This document shows, in pieces, positions 8,902 through 17,591 of a stretch of 64,000 bases of DNA. Position 1 is the stretch's first letter. Each line of letters starts with the position of its first letter. Source of the stretch: Methanocalculus chunghsingensis (GTDB taxonomy: Archaea; Halobacteriota; Methanomicrobia; Methanomicrobiales; Methanocorpusculaceae); assembly GCF_018132105.1 (NCBI RefSeq), contig NZ_JWHL01000013.1, forward strand, positions 1-64,000, read 5' to 3'. Both the position numbers and the translations under genes were made by a program. Below the pieces are notes generated by a model that did no database searches, had not been told where the DNA came from, and was given only the letters and a program-made list of their open reading frames with translations.

Positions 8902-9381
8902 ATGGGAGAGATTCATATCGCCGGATGGGAGACCAGATTCTGGGCATGGCTTATCGATCTCATCCTCATCTCCGTGAGCATGAGGCTTATCGATCAGCTT
9001 ATCTCTTCCATCACGGGATGGAGCCCTGCATCTGAGCTTGCATTCTCTGCCGGTACCTTCTGGTTCATCACATCATTCTGGTCAGGGAGCGTTCTTCTCT
9101 TCTTCTACTGGACCATTATGGAGGGAACAGGCGGCCAGTCTGTCGGGAAGATGGTGATGAACCTCAAGGTGACAGGGAGAAGAGGAGAGACCGCGGGCAT
9201 CCCCAGAGCCGCAGTCTCCGCATTCGGAAAAGCATTCATCCTTCCCCTCGACTGCCTCATCGGATGGCTCGGGATGCCGGGAACCGGTCTGCGCCTCGCA
9301 AACCGGATCTCAGAGACGATGGTGATCCGGTCTGAATACCCTGAACCGGAAGGTGTAACATACATCCGCAAGGACGACTGA
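8902..9381 (+). CDS. RDD family membrane protein
   Basis: A 159-residue protein with the RDD pattern: TRFWAWLIDLILI in the first segment (conserved R and D), a long hydrophobic segment at residues 50-75, and GTGGQSVGKMVMNLKV. A third hydrophobic stretch follows FGKAFILPLDCLIGWLG. RDD proteins are small membrane proteins of mostly unknown role, some linked to ion transport. It lies 67 bp after the SulP gene and 13 bp before cofG, on the same strand. Confidence 0.82.
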   Translation: MGEIHIAGWETRFWAWLIDLILISVSMRLIDQLISSITGWSPASELAFSAGTFWFITSFWSGSVLLFFYWTIMEGTGGQSVGKMVMNLKVTGRRGETAGIPRAAVSAFGKAFILPLDCLIGWLGMPGTGLRLANRISETMVIRSEYPEPEGVTYIRKDD

Positions 9382-9394
9382 TTCAAGAGGATAG

Positions 9395-10396
9395 ATGACG
9401 AACCCGATCACCATGCAGGTGCGCACCATCACCTACTCACGGAACGTCTTCCTCCCCTTAACGACGGTCTGCCATAATATCTGTGGATACTGCTCATATC
9501 GGACACCTGTGCGGGAAGGATGCATCATGGAGCCCGATGCAGTTCGGGAAAGCCTCAGGCTCGGCGCTGCTACGGGCTGTACCGAGGCACTCTTCACCTT
9601 CGGGGAGCGCCCCGGGGAGGTGGAGGGGTTCACCCCCCTCCTCCGGCGGTTCGGGTACGACGACATCCTCGACTACTGTTATGATCTCTCAAAAGAGGCG
9701 ATCGAAGCAGGCCTTCTCCCCCATACAAATGCAGGAATCCTGACCTCCGAAGAACTTGAGCGATTCAGGACGGTCAACGCAAGCATGGGGCTGATGCTTG
9801 AGACGACCGCACGGATCCCCGCGCACAGAGAGTCACCGGGAAAGGATCCCGACGTCAGGATCGCTATGATCGAGGATGCCGGACGGCTGAAGATACCCTT
9901 TACAACAGGCCTCCTCATCGGGATCGGCGAGACGGAAAAGGACAGGGTGGAGTCACTCGAGACGATTGCCGGGATTCACCGGAGATACCACCATATCCAG
10001 GAGGTGATCATCCAGAACTTCTGCCCAAAGCCGGACACCCCGATGGGCAGGGACGGAACCGTCGGCAAAGAAGAGTTCTCAGAGACGATCAGGCTCGCCC
10101 GCGCGATCCTGCCTGACGATGTTGCTGTACAGATCCCCCCAAACCTCGCCGATGCAGAGGAGTTCATCGGATACGGGGTCGATGATCTCGGCGGCGTCTC
10201 CCCGGTGACCGTCGATTACATCAATCCTGAACATCCATGGCCTGAACTTGAGCGCCTGCGTGAAATCACACACGGATACAGGCTTGTGGAGCGGCTCTGC
10301 ATCTATCCGCAGTACATCCGGAAGGGGTGGTTTGATCCGGCACTCACACCACTTATCATGGATCTCGACAAACAGATACAGGAGCGAAATCCATGA
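9395..10396 (+). CDS. cofG: 7,8-didemethyl-8-hydroxy-5-deazariboflavin synthase subunit CofG
   Basis: A 333-residue radical SAM enzyme. The CX3CX2C cluster motif is CHNICGYC at about residues 28-35, and CofG-specific FTFGERPGE and PHTNAGILT follow. With CofH it forms the deazaflavin chromophore Fo of coenzyme F420 from tyrosine and an amino-uracil. cofH is not in this window. It overlaps purC by 4 bp, so F420 and purine genes share a transcript. Confidence 0.95.
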   Translation: MTNPITMQVRTITYSRNVFLPLTTVCHNICGYCSYRTPVREGCIMEPDAVRESLRLGAATGCTEALFTFGERPGEVEGFTPLLRRFGYDDILDYCYDLSKEAIEAGLLPHTNAGILTSEELERFRTVNASMGLMLETTARIPAHRESPGKDPDVRIAMIEDAGRLKIPFTTGLLIGIGETEKDRVESLETIAGIHRRYHHIQEVIIQNFCPKPDTPMGRDGTVGKEEFSETIRLARAILPDDVAVQIPPNLADAEEFIGYGVDDLGGVSPVTVDYINPEHPWPELERLREITHGYRLVERLCIYPQYIRKGWFDPALTPLIMDLDKQIQERNP

Positions 10397-11109
10397 CGCA
10401 GGGTGAACTTCTCTACAGTGGCAAAGCCAAGACCATCTACCTCTCAGACAAGCCTGATGAACTCATCGTCTCCTTCCGTGACGATATTACAGCATTTGAC
10501 GGGGGAAAGAAGGATCGGCTTGAGGGGAAAGGTGCCTCAAATGCAGATGTATCAGCATTTCTCTTCCAGCTTCTTGAGAAGGGCGGGGTACCGACCCACT
10601 TCATAAAGATGGAAGATCCGATCACCATGAGGGTAAAACGGCTCTCGATGATCCCCCTTGAAGTGATCGTCAGAAACCGTGCCGCAGGATCCATCGTCCG
10701 GAGATACCCCTTCATTGAAGGACATATCTTTGAGAAACCCATCATCGCCATCGATTACAAGGATGATACACGGAATGATCCGATGGTCAACGATGAGATC
10801 ATCATCGCCCTCGGTCTGATGACCCAGGAGGAGATCCAGACGGTCAGGGCAGAGGCGCTGCGGATCAACGAGATCCTCAAGAGCTTCTTTGAGAGCATCG
10901 GTATCGACCTCATCGACTTCAAGGTCGAGTTTGGCAGATATAATGACCGGATTCTGCTCGGAGACGAGATCAGCATGGACTCGATGCGGCTCTGGGAGAA
11001 AGGGACACACACATCCCTCGACAAGGACGTCTATCGGTTCGGGAAAGGAGATGTCATGGAAAGCTACCGGGCAGTCACCGGGAGAATCACCGGGAGCGGA
11101 AAACTATGA
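10393..11109 (+). CDS. purC: Phosphoribosylaminoimidazole-succinocarboxamide synthase
   Basis: A 238-residue SAICAR synthetase. It joins CAIR and aspartate with ATP in purine synthesis. Landmarks are LLYSGKAKTIY at the N-terminus, the nucleotide-binding VIVRNRAAGSIVRRYP, and LIDFKVEFGRY with ILLGDEISMDSMRLW. Length and motifs are normal. It overlaps both cofG and purS by 4 bp, which points to coupled translation. Confidence 0.97.
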   Translation: MTQGELLYSGKAKTIYLSDKPDELIVSFRDDITAFDGGKKDRLEGKGASNADVSAFLFQLLEKGGVPTHFIKMEDPITMRVKRLSMIPLEVIVRNRAAGSIVRRYPFIEGHIFEKPIIAIDYKDDTRNDPMVNDEIIIALGLMTQEEIQTVRAEALRINEILKSFFESIGIDLIDFKVEFGRYNDRILLGDEISMDSMRLWEKGTHTSLDKDVYRFGKGDVMESYRAVTGRITGSGKL

Positions 11110-11348
11110 AGTTTGATCTTATCATCACCATCAGCTTAAAAGAAGGGATGCTCAATCCGGAGGCAGGAGCAATCCAGCGTGCCATTGCACACCTCGGATA
11201 TACAACAGACCAGGTGAAGACATCCGACCAGTTCAGAATCACCCTTGATGCAGAAGATAAGGAGAAGGCAGAGGATATTGGACGGGATATCTGTGAGCGG
11301 CTCCTTGCAAACCCGGTGATCCACCGGTACGATATCGAGGTCCTCTGA
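11106..11348 (+). CDS. purS: Phosphoribosylformylglycinamidine synthase subunit PurS
   Basis: An 80-residue protein typical of PurS: ISLKEGMLNPEAGAIQRAI at the start and NPVIHRYDIEVL at the end. It bridges PurL and PurQ in the FGAM synthase complex. Its stop overlaps the start of purQ by one base. purL is not in the window. Confidence 0.96.
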   Translation: MKFDLIITISLKEGMLNPEAGAIQRAIAHLGYTTDQVKTSDQFRITLDAEDKEKAEDIGRDICERLLANPVIHRYDIEVL

Positions 11349-12043
11349 TGCGGGCTGCGGTTATTCAGTTCGGGGGGAGTAACTGCGATCGGGATGTTGC
11401 ATATGTGGTCAGTGAGGTATGTGGTGCCGACTGCGACCTCATCTGGTACAAAGACGGGATCACCCGGGAGTACGATGCGATCATCCTTCCTGGCGGCTTC
11501 AGCTACGGTGACTATCTCCGGGCAGGAGCGATCGCCGCCCGCACACCGATCATGGCAGATGTCATCAGAGCAGCAGAAAAAGGGACACTCGTTCTCGGAA
11601 TCTGTAATGGTGCACAGATTGCCGCAGAGAGCGGACTGGTACCGGGAGTCTTCACCATCAACGCCTACCCGAAGTTCATCTGCGAACCCGCCTGCCTCAG
11701 GGTCGAAAACACCACCTCTCCATTCACCAGGCTCTATAATGAGGGAGAGGTCATCAGCATTCCGATCGCACATAAAGAAGGGCGCTATATCATCCCGGAT
11801 CCAGACCTGCAGCGCCTTGAAGCAGAGAAGAGGGTCGCCTTCCGGTTCTGTGACAGGAACGGAAATGTCAGTGATGCCGCCAATCCAAACGGATCAACCG
11901 GAAATATCACCGGTCTCCTCTCTGAAAAGGAGAACGTCCTTGTGATGATGCCCCATCCCGAACGGGCATCTGAGGAGATACTCGGATCAACTGACGGGAA
12001 GAAGATCTTCGATTCGATGATCGCATATACCGAAGAATCATAA
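11348..12043 (+). CDS. purQ: Phosphoribosylformylglycinamidine synthase subunit PurQ
   Basis: A 231-residue class I glutamine amidotransferase. The nucleophile cysteine is in LGICNGAQ, the oxyanion region in LPGGFSYGDYLRAG, and the catalytic His/Glu in MMPHPERASEE. It supplies ammonia to PurL. It closes the purC-purS-purQ run; the next gene starts 11 bp later after GGAGG. Confidence 0.97.
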   Translation: MRAAVIQFGGSNCDRDVAYVVSEVCGADCDLIWYKDGITREYDAIILPGGFSYGDYLRAGAIAARTPIMADVIRAAEKGTLVLGICNGAQIAAESGLVPGVFTINAYPKFICEPACLRVENTTSPFTRLYNEGEVISIPIAHKEGRYIIPDPDLQRLEAEKRVAFRFCDRNGNVSDAANPNGSTGNITGLLSEKENVLVMMPHPERASEEILGSTDGKKIFDSMIAYTEES

Positions 12044-12054
12044 GGAGGCGCGTT

Positions 12055-12330
12055 ATGGATGAACTTGAGGCGGCACGACTGATCCGCGACTGGGCGAAAC
12101 GGTACGCAGAAACGAATGGATTAAAGCTTAACCCGGACGCAAAGCAGCTCGATGCCGTCATCCGAGGCCTGGCCAGAAAGATGGTGCGGCATGGGGAACG
12201 ATACTGCCCATGCAGGATTATGACCGGGGATCCTGACGTTGATGCAAAGATCATCTGCCCCTGCATCTACCATATGGATGAGATCAGGGGCGATGGCCAC
12301 TGCCACTGCAACCTCTTCTTCAGAGAGTAG
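12055..12330 (+). CDS. Ferredoxin:thioredoxin reductase catalytic-chain-like protein 1
   Basis: A 91-residue protein with three cysteine motifs in the order CPC, CPC, CHC (YCPCRIMTG, CPCIYH, CHCNLFF). These form the [4Fe-4S] cluster and redox disulfide of the FTR catalytic chain. Archaeal forms lack the variable chain of plants and reduce thioredoxin-like partners. It follows purQ by 11 bp with GGAGG before the ATG. A close paralog begins 44 bp downstream. Confidence 0.9.
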   Translation: MDELEAARLIRDWAKRYAETNGLKLNPDAKQLDAVIRGLARKMVRHGERYCPCRIMTGDPDVDAKIICPCIYHMDEIRGDGHCHCNLFFRE

Positions 12331-12342
12331 CCGGCAACCAAA

Positions 12343-12349
12343 TTTTTTT
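12343..12349 (+). terminator. T-run between the two FTR-like genes
   Basis: Seven T residues followed by ATTT lie 12 bp after the first FTR-like stop. Archaeal termination uses such T-runs, so part of the transcripts may end before the second copy. Confidence 0.4.
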
Positions 12350-12374
12350 ATTTGAGGAGTGATCATCCTCCCCT

Positions 12375-12647
12375 ATGCAGAAGATGCGTGCTGAGATCCT
12401 CTCCTGGGCGCAACAATATGCCGAAGAGAACGGATGGGTTCTCAATCCGGATCCGGTTGTGCTCGATGCCGTGATACGGGGTCTTGTCCGGAACCAGATG
12501 AAGAAGGGCGAACGGTACTGCCCATGCAGGATAATGACCGGTGAGCCGGAGGCAGACACTGCAATCATCTGCCCATGCAGGTATCATACCGACGAGATCG
12601 CCTCAGACGGACACTGTCACTGTAACCTCTTCTTCGATCACAGCTGA
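12375..12647 (+). CDS. Ferredoxin:thioredoxin reductase catalytic-chain-like protein 2
   Basis: A 90-residue paralog of the preceding protein. It shares ILSWAQQYAEENGW-like N-terminal helix spacing, LDAVIRGL, and all CPC, CPC and CHC motifs. It differs along its whole length, so the duplication is old or the two copies are under divergent selection. The two could serve different thioredoxin-like partners (inference). It ends 9 bp before the convergent AarF gene. Confidence 0.9.
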   Translation: MQKMRAEILSWAQQYAEENGWVLNPDPVVLDAVIRGLVRNQMKKGERYCPCRIMTGEPEADTAIICPCRYHTDEIASDGHCHCNLFFDHS

Positions 12648-12656
12648 GAGCAAAAC

Positions 12657-14318
12657 TCAGCGGCGCCGGTGAAGAGAGTTCCGTGCCATCCGTATCGCAC
12701 GGGATATGATATAGATCCCGACGATCACAGCAATAGCATACCCGGTAAAGGCGATATACCCACAATACCGGATCGTTGTATCGGAGGCGATGATAAGAAG
12801 GGATGATCCGATAACGATCGATGAGATAAGGAGGGTGATCGTCATCCGGTCGGTTGACCGATCGATCGTCTCCTGAAGCCTTCTGATATCATCGGCAACG
12901 ATATCAACACGAATCTTCCCTTCACCGACCCGCCTCAATGCAAGATTCACCTGATCAGGAATCCTCAGGAGTGCCTGTAATGAGGATATTCCTGTTCTAA
13001 TCTCTTTTTTTATCGCATCAGGAGAGAAGTACTGTTCCTGCATTATCTCTTCGAGATATGGACGCACCCTCCGGTTGAATACAAAGGATGGATCAAGCAG
13101 GAGCGCGATCTCGGTGACCATCCCAAGCACCTTCATCAACCTCATAAATTCCCCGGGAACCCTGACCTGGTACTTTCTCAACATCTCAGAGAGCTCAATG
13201 ATCACCTTTGAAAAGTCATACTGGCTCACTTCATAATCTGAATAATCCATCAGGAGCAGATAGAGATCATCACGGAAAAGCTCTTGTTCTTCATCAGGGA
13301 TGGAAAATCCGAGATCAGAGAATGCCTGGAGAGAGATATCCACGTCAGCGGTAACCAGGCCATGGACAAGCCGGATAAATATTTCACGCCGATCCGGACG
13401 GAGAAGCATACAGATGCCAAAGTCGAGGAATGCCAGATCCCCGTTCTCCATGACAAGGAGGTTTCCAGGATGCGGATCACCATGGAAGAAGCCATCCACC
13501 ATGATCTGGTTGAGATAGGCGGCAAATCCTTTCTCGGATATATCCTTTGAATCAAGTCCCATTCGCCTGATCGATTCCGTATCATCGATACGGACGCCAT
13601 CGATAAACTCCATCGTCAGAACCCGCCGGGAGCTCACCTCCCAGAAGATCCTCGGAACCCTGATGCCTTTTATCGAGGACATATTATTTCTGATCCTCTC
13701 GGCATTCTTCCCATCACGGGTAAAATCAAGCTCTTTTCGGATCTGTACTGAAAAATCACGGACGATGCCGGTCGGGTTGAAGACCCGGAGATCCGGGAAG
13801 ACACGCTCAATCCGTTCTGCAAGCGATGTGAGGATGAGGAGATCGGTCTCGATCACCTCCCCGATACCCGGACGCTGAATCTTGACAGCAACAACTGTGC
13901 CGTCACTGAGGATCCCGCGATGCACCTGGGAGAGAGAGGCAGCCGCGACAGGAAGAGGATCGATATACTCAAACTTTTCTTCCCATCCGGGGAGGCTCTC
14001 GTCAAGGATCACCCGGATCTCAGAGAAGAGGAGCGGGGGGACCTGATCCTGGAGCCGGAGGAGTTCGGCGATCATCTCCGGCGGGAAAAGTTCGCGCCGG
14101 GTACTCATGATCTGGCCAAATTTGATATAGGTCGGCCCGAGCTCTTCAATCGCACAACGTATCCGCTCATACACGGAGTACCCTTTCTCTCTCCCATCAG
14201 GTCCCCTGGAGAGGAGACGATGGGGGAGGCCGGGGAAGAGCTCGCCGACAGCGATCCCAAAACCATGCTTCACAAGGATATCAGCAATCTGGCCGTACCG
14301 TCTCATTCCTGCAAACAT
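12657..14318 (-). CDS. ABC1/AarF/UbiB family protein kinase-like protein
   Basis: A 553-residue protein with UbiB landmarks: the KxGQ-like FGQIMSTRRELFPPE, the lysine strand VAVKIQRPG, HGDPHPGNLLV and the DFG-equivalent FLDFGIC. Two hydrophobic segments sit at the C-terminus (residues about 490-540). Family members are atypical kinases linked to isoprenoid lipid metabolism; the archaeal role is open. It is the last gene of the minus-strand run from ppsA, 48 bp after the MFS gene. Confidence 0.9.
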   Translation of the reverse strand: MFAGMRRYGQIADILVKHGFGIAVGELFPGLPHRLLSRGPDGREKGYSVYERIRCAIEELGPTYIKFGQIMSTRRELFPPEMIAELLRLQDQVPPLLFSEIRVILDESLPGWEEKFEYIDPLPVAAASLSQVHRGILSDGTVVAVKIQRPGIGEVIETDLLILTSLAERIERVFPDLRVFNPTGIVRDFSVQIRKELDFTRDGKNAERIRNNMSSIKGIRVPRIFWEVSSRRVLTMEFIDGVRIDDTESIRRMGLDSKDISEKGFAAYLNQIMVDGFFHGDPHPGNLLVMENGDLAFLDFGICMLLRPDRREIFIRLVHGLVTADVDISLQAFSDLGFSIPDEEQELFRDDLYLLLMDYSDYEVSQYDFSKVIIELSEMLRKYQVRVPGEFMRLMKVLGMVTEIALLLDPSFVFNRRVRPYLEEIMQEQYFSPDAIKKEIRTGISSLQALLRIPDQVNLALRRVGEGKIRVDIVADDIRRLQETIDRSTDRMTITLLISSIVIGSSLLIIASDTTIRYCGYIAFTGYAIAVIVGIYIISRAIRMARNSLHRRR

Positions 14319-14366
14319 CGGATCAATGACGAATGATCCCGTGAGGTAAAAGAGGTTATGGAGGGA

Positions 14367-15518
14367 TCATACCGCCTGGACTTCCCTCTTCGGAATGGCA
14401 AGAGAGAGGAGTGCGGCGATGATGAGGGGGATCGTCAGGGCGACAAGGGCGGTGGAGAGCGTCAGATAATCTGCGATGATGCCAACGACAGAGACCCCAA
14501 GACCGCCTGCTCCGATGGAAAAGCCGATAAGGAGGCCGGATGCCAGCCCGACGCGGCCGGGGAGGTACTCCTGTGCCATCGTCACCGTCACCGAGAAGGT
14601 CGACCAGGTGAGATACCCGACTGCCACCATCAGGAGGAGGGCCATCCACCCGCTCGTCATGAAGAAGAGGACGTACGGAATGATGCAGGCGAAGAGACCA
14701 ATGATCGTCACCTCGCGCCGCCCGTACCGATCCGAGAGAATACCGCCGGATATCTGCCCCACCACCCCGGCAAGGAGCATCAGGGTGAGCATCAGGTTCC
14801 CAAAGACGAGCGAGTAGCCTTCTGTTGCGATCAGGTATGCCGGGAAGAAGGCAACCGATGCCATTATGACCCATGACCGGAGTGCCGCGATGGTGACGAT
14901 CAGGCTGACCGGACGGTACGCGATCGGAACGAACTGCTTCTTCTCCGGAACCTCCGCAACCGGGCGATCCTCCCGCCTCGTCATCATGAAGAGATAGGCT
15001 GCCATCAATATCCCGGGGATCGCGATCAGGGTAAGTGCGGGAAGACCGCCAAAACCGATGAGAACTCCCACGATCACCGGACCTATTGCAAAACCGAGGT
15101 TTCCTCCGGTGACAAAGAACGAGGTGAGAGCACCCCGGTTATGATCTGAGGTATGTCCATGCACCTGAAGGAGGGCGGACGGGTGGAAGAGGGCATGGGC
15201 TACCCCTCCCCCGGCAGCGAAGAGGAGAAGGAGATAATAATTCTGGACGATACCATAGAGGCTGATGCAGATACTGCTCGTCAGGATGCAGAGCCAGATC
15301 GGAGCAGACCAGCCGGAGCGGTCTGAAAGCCAGCCGACAAACGGCTGGAAGAGCGAGGAGGTGATTTGAAAGACGCTCACCAGGAGCCCTGCAAGGAAAT
15401 ACCCGATCCCGGGATAGAGAACAAGCAGGGGGATGAGCGCCGGGATCACCGGGCTGTAGAGATCAATGACGATATGTCCTGCTGTATAGCCGGTGATCGG
15501 CTTTGGAATTTTGAACAT
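14367..15518 (-). CDS. Major facilitator superfamily transporter
   Basis: A 383-residue protein with about twelve membrane segments. The MFS loop motif appears as GWLSDRSG between segments 2 and 3 and again as LSDRYGRRE between 8 and 9. It resembles the fosmidomycin-resistance subgroup (GGVAHALFHPSALLQVHG). The substrate is unknown. Its start follows the methylase stop directly, so the two are co-transcribed. Confidence 0.88.
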   Translation of the reverse strand: MFKIPKPITGYTAGHIVIDLYSPVIPALIPLLVLYPGIGYFLAGLLVSVFQITSSLFQPFVGWLSDRSGWSAPIWLCILTSSICISLYGIVQNYYLLLLFAAGGGVAHALFHPSALLQVHGHTSDHNRGALTSFFVTGGNLGFAIGPVIVGVLIGFGGLPALTLIAIPGILMAAYLFMMTRREDRPVAEVPEKKQFVPIAYRPVSLIVTIAALRSWVIMASVAFFPAYLIATEGYSLVFGNLMLTLMLLAGVVGQISGGILSDRYGRREVTIIGLFACIIPYVLFFMTSGWMALLLMVAVGYLTWSTFSVTVTMAQEYLPGRVGLASGLLIGFSIGAGGLGVSVVGIIADYLTLSTALVALTIPLIIAALLSLAIPKREVQAV

Positions 15519-16115
15519 TCAGATACGCCTCATACAGACGATCTCGACAGGTATCTCAAGGAGATCGCGTCGGTGGAACGAGAACATTCGCGGTATCGGA
15601 AACGAGGCGGAGACGACACCGGAGATCTCAGCCCTCCCCTCGATGTACGGGGTGAGGAAACGGAGTGTCCCTGCATTGAAGATCCCATAGACGACAGGGG
15701 CGATACGTAATGCCGTATCGATGAATGGCCGGTCGGCATGGACTTTCTGAGCCCCGAACGGGGGGTTCATCAGGACAGTATCAAATGATCCCGACACCTC
15801 CGTGATATCCGCTTCAATGAAGGTACAATCAACGGAGAGTGATGCCGCATTCTTCTCTGCAACCTCGATCAGTCTCTGTTCCGTCTCATATCCGGTAACC
15901 TGTTCTGCACCAAGGAGCGCTGCACCAATTGCAAGAATACCTGTTCCTGATCCAAGATCACAGACTGATGCACCATCAATATCCCCGGCAAGATATGCAT
16001 CGAAGAGGAGGCGGGCGGCAACCGTCGCCGGGGTCTGATACTGCTCCTTTGTGGGGTCGGGATCCGGGATCCCGGCGACCTGCTGCATTTTCATCTCAAG
16101 TGTCCGGAGTTTCAT
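15519..16115 (-). CDS. Predicted RNA methylase (COG2263, METTL5-like)
   Basis: A 198-residue class I SAM methyltransferase. VCDLGSGTGILAIGAALLGA binds SAM and LMNPPFGAQKVHADRPFI contains the NPPF motif of adenine-N6 methylases. Eukaryal METTL5 methylates an 18S rRNA adenine; an rRNA target is likely here but inferred. Its ATG overlaps the dph2 stop by 4 bp. Confidence 0.88.
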   Translation of the reverse strand: MKLRTLEMKMQQVAGIPDPDPTKEQYQTPATVAARLLFDAYLAGDIDGASVCDLGSGTGILAIGAALLGAEQVTGYETEQRLIEVAEKNAASLSVDCTFIEADITEVSGSFDTVLMNPPFGAQKVHADRPFIDTALRIAPVVYGIFNAGTLRFLTPYIEGRAEISGVVSASFPIPRMFSFHRRDLLEIPVEIVCMRRI

Positions 16116-17062
16116 GCAACAATCTCATCTATGACGTAGTCATCCCATTTCCTCCTGCCACAGAGGATCTCAAACTCAGGCGGGGAGAGGACCGGAACCG
16201 GAAACCGGATCTGGTCATCCAGTGCCAGACGGGGGCATGCGGTATTCACATAACAGGGGAATCCAAGATTGATCAGCTGATCCCCACTCACTTCACGGAG
16301 AAGAACAATCCCGGCCCGGGGATGGAGGGCGGCGAGAGCCTCTGCCAGACGCATCCTCTCCTGGCCGGACTTCTGCGAGACGATGATTCCAAACCGATCT
16401 GCTGATCGTGCCTTCTCGATGACAGCGAACCGACGCCGGAGAAGCCGTTCGGTCTCCACGACCCCGGCATCACCGGTGAAGGGATCCAGCGTGATCACCC
16501 GTCTGCCGGTCGCTATCGCTGATCCGATCGGGTGAAAGAGGCCGGTCCCGAAGTAGACGAGTTCGTCTGCTCCGGCTTCACGTGCCGCAGCATAGGTGCA
16601 GCCGAGTACCTGGCCGGGGAGGGGTGTCCGTGGTGACGGTGCGGCAATGACAGGGTGGAACCCATGCTTCCGAAGCTCGTCTGCGAGACGGGGAAGGGAT
16701 GGCGCATGCTGCACCGTCGATATGAGACCGATAGCAGGCCCTTTCAGGAGAGAGATGAGGCGGTCGAGCGGGGGTATCTCTGTCTCCATACAGACAGGCT
16801 CAAAGAGGATACGGGGATCATCCCCGAGCGGGGTGTGGCCGAGATGGATCAGAAGATCTGCCCACTCCAGTGCATCGACTGCTGTGTCACAGGCGCCATA
16901 ACAGGGATCACCCGAAATGAGGACCGAGAAGCCTTCCCTCCTGAGTTCTTCGGCCAGGTCCGGGAGGCGTCGTTTCAGCCCCTCCGGTGCCTGTAAGGCG
17001 ATACGCTGCGCCCCACGCATCTTCGCCTTCCTGATGATCTCAGAAGTAGGAATCAAGGACAT
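16112..17062 (-). CDS. dph2: Diphthamide synthase subunit Dph2 (radical 3-amino-3-carboxypropyl transferase)
   Basis: A 316-residue protein. Its three cluster-binding cysteine regions are GDPCYGACD, LGCTYAAA and NTACPRLALDD. The archaeal homodimer uses a noncanonical [4Fe-4S]-SAM cluster to modify a histidine of aEF2, the first step of diphthamide synthesis. The start at 17062 (MSLIPTSEI) is preferred: the frame extends upstream to 17167, but that part lies within hpt and resembles nothing. It overlaps the end of hpt by 23 bp. Confidence 0.92.
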   Translation of the reverse strand: MSLIPTSEIIRKAKMRGAQRIALQAPEGLKRRLPDLAEELRREGFSVLISGDPCYGACDTAVDALEWADLLIHLGHTPLGDDPRILFEPVCMETEIPPLDRLISLLKGPAIGLISTVQHAPSLPRLADELRKHGFHPVIAAPSPRTPLPGQVLGCTYAAAREAGADELVYFGTGLFHPIGSAIATGRRVITLDPFTGDAGVVETERLLRRRFAVIEKARSADRFGIIVSQKSGQERMRLAEALAALHPRAGIVLLREVSGDQLINLGFPCYVNTACPRLALDDQIRFPVPVLSPPEFEILCGRRKWDDYVIDEIVA

Positions 17063-17591
17063 GAACGCCTTCTGAATCGACATCGATACTGACCAGGGAT
17101 TTATACGGCCTGCCGATATCCGGGTTGCCCCGGTTGATAACAAAACAGAGATCAGCAATCTCTGCACCGGTCGATTCTATCGCCGGGAGGAGGGCGCGAA
17201 TCGTCCCTCCGGTACTGATCACATCATCGATGAAGGCGATCCGGTCACCATCAAAGACACTGTTGAGATAGAGTGTCCCCTTCGAGTACCCGGTCGTCTG
17301 GCCGATGGTCACCTCACCGGGGAGTTTGTACTCCCGTTTCCTGACGATGGTATAGGGGATATCGGTCATCAGGGAGAGGACAGTGCCGATATGAATTCCC
17401 ATCGCCTCGGTGACGACGATCTTATTGACATCCGCGAGATCGAGCGCCTTGAAGAGTGAACATGCGACATCCCTGAGGAGCGCAGGCTCAACCAACGGGA
17501 CACCATCGGTGATCGGGTGGATGAAGTAATTATATTCCCCCCGTTTTACAATCGGGCAGGACTGAAAAGATTTTCTGAGTTGTTCAAGCAT
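17040..17591 (-). CDS. hpt: Hypoxanthine phosphoribosyltransferase, archaeal type
   Basis: A 183-residue purine salvage enzyme. The PRPP-binding loop is IAFIDDVISTGGT at about residues 117-129, and KIVVTEAMGIHIGT matches the archaeal subgroup. It converts hypoxanthine (or guanine) and PRPP to the nucleotide. It overlaps mfnA at its start by 8 bp and dph2 at its end, in a translationally coupled run. Confidence 0.93.
   Translation of the reverse strand: MLEQLRKSFQSCPIVKRGEYNYFIHPITDGVPLVEPALLRDVACSLFKALDLADVNKIVVTEAMGIHIGTVLSLMTDIPYTIVRKREYKLPGEVTIGQTTGYSKGTLYLNSVFDGDRIAFIDDVISTGGTIRALLPAIESTGAEIADLCFVINRGNPDIGRPYKSLVSIDVDSEGVHVLDSYF

Noticed and set aside
14358-14876. Two 172-residue frames on opposite strands
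   Set aside because: Both lie within the MFS gene in other frames and have biased composition (His, Asp, Gly or Arg, His) typical of shadows.
17063-17167. N-terminal extension of Dph2
   Set aside because: It lies inside hpt in another frame and does not resemble Dph2 proteins.
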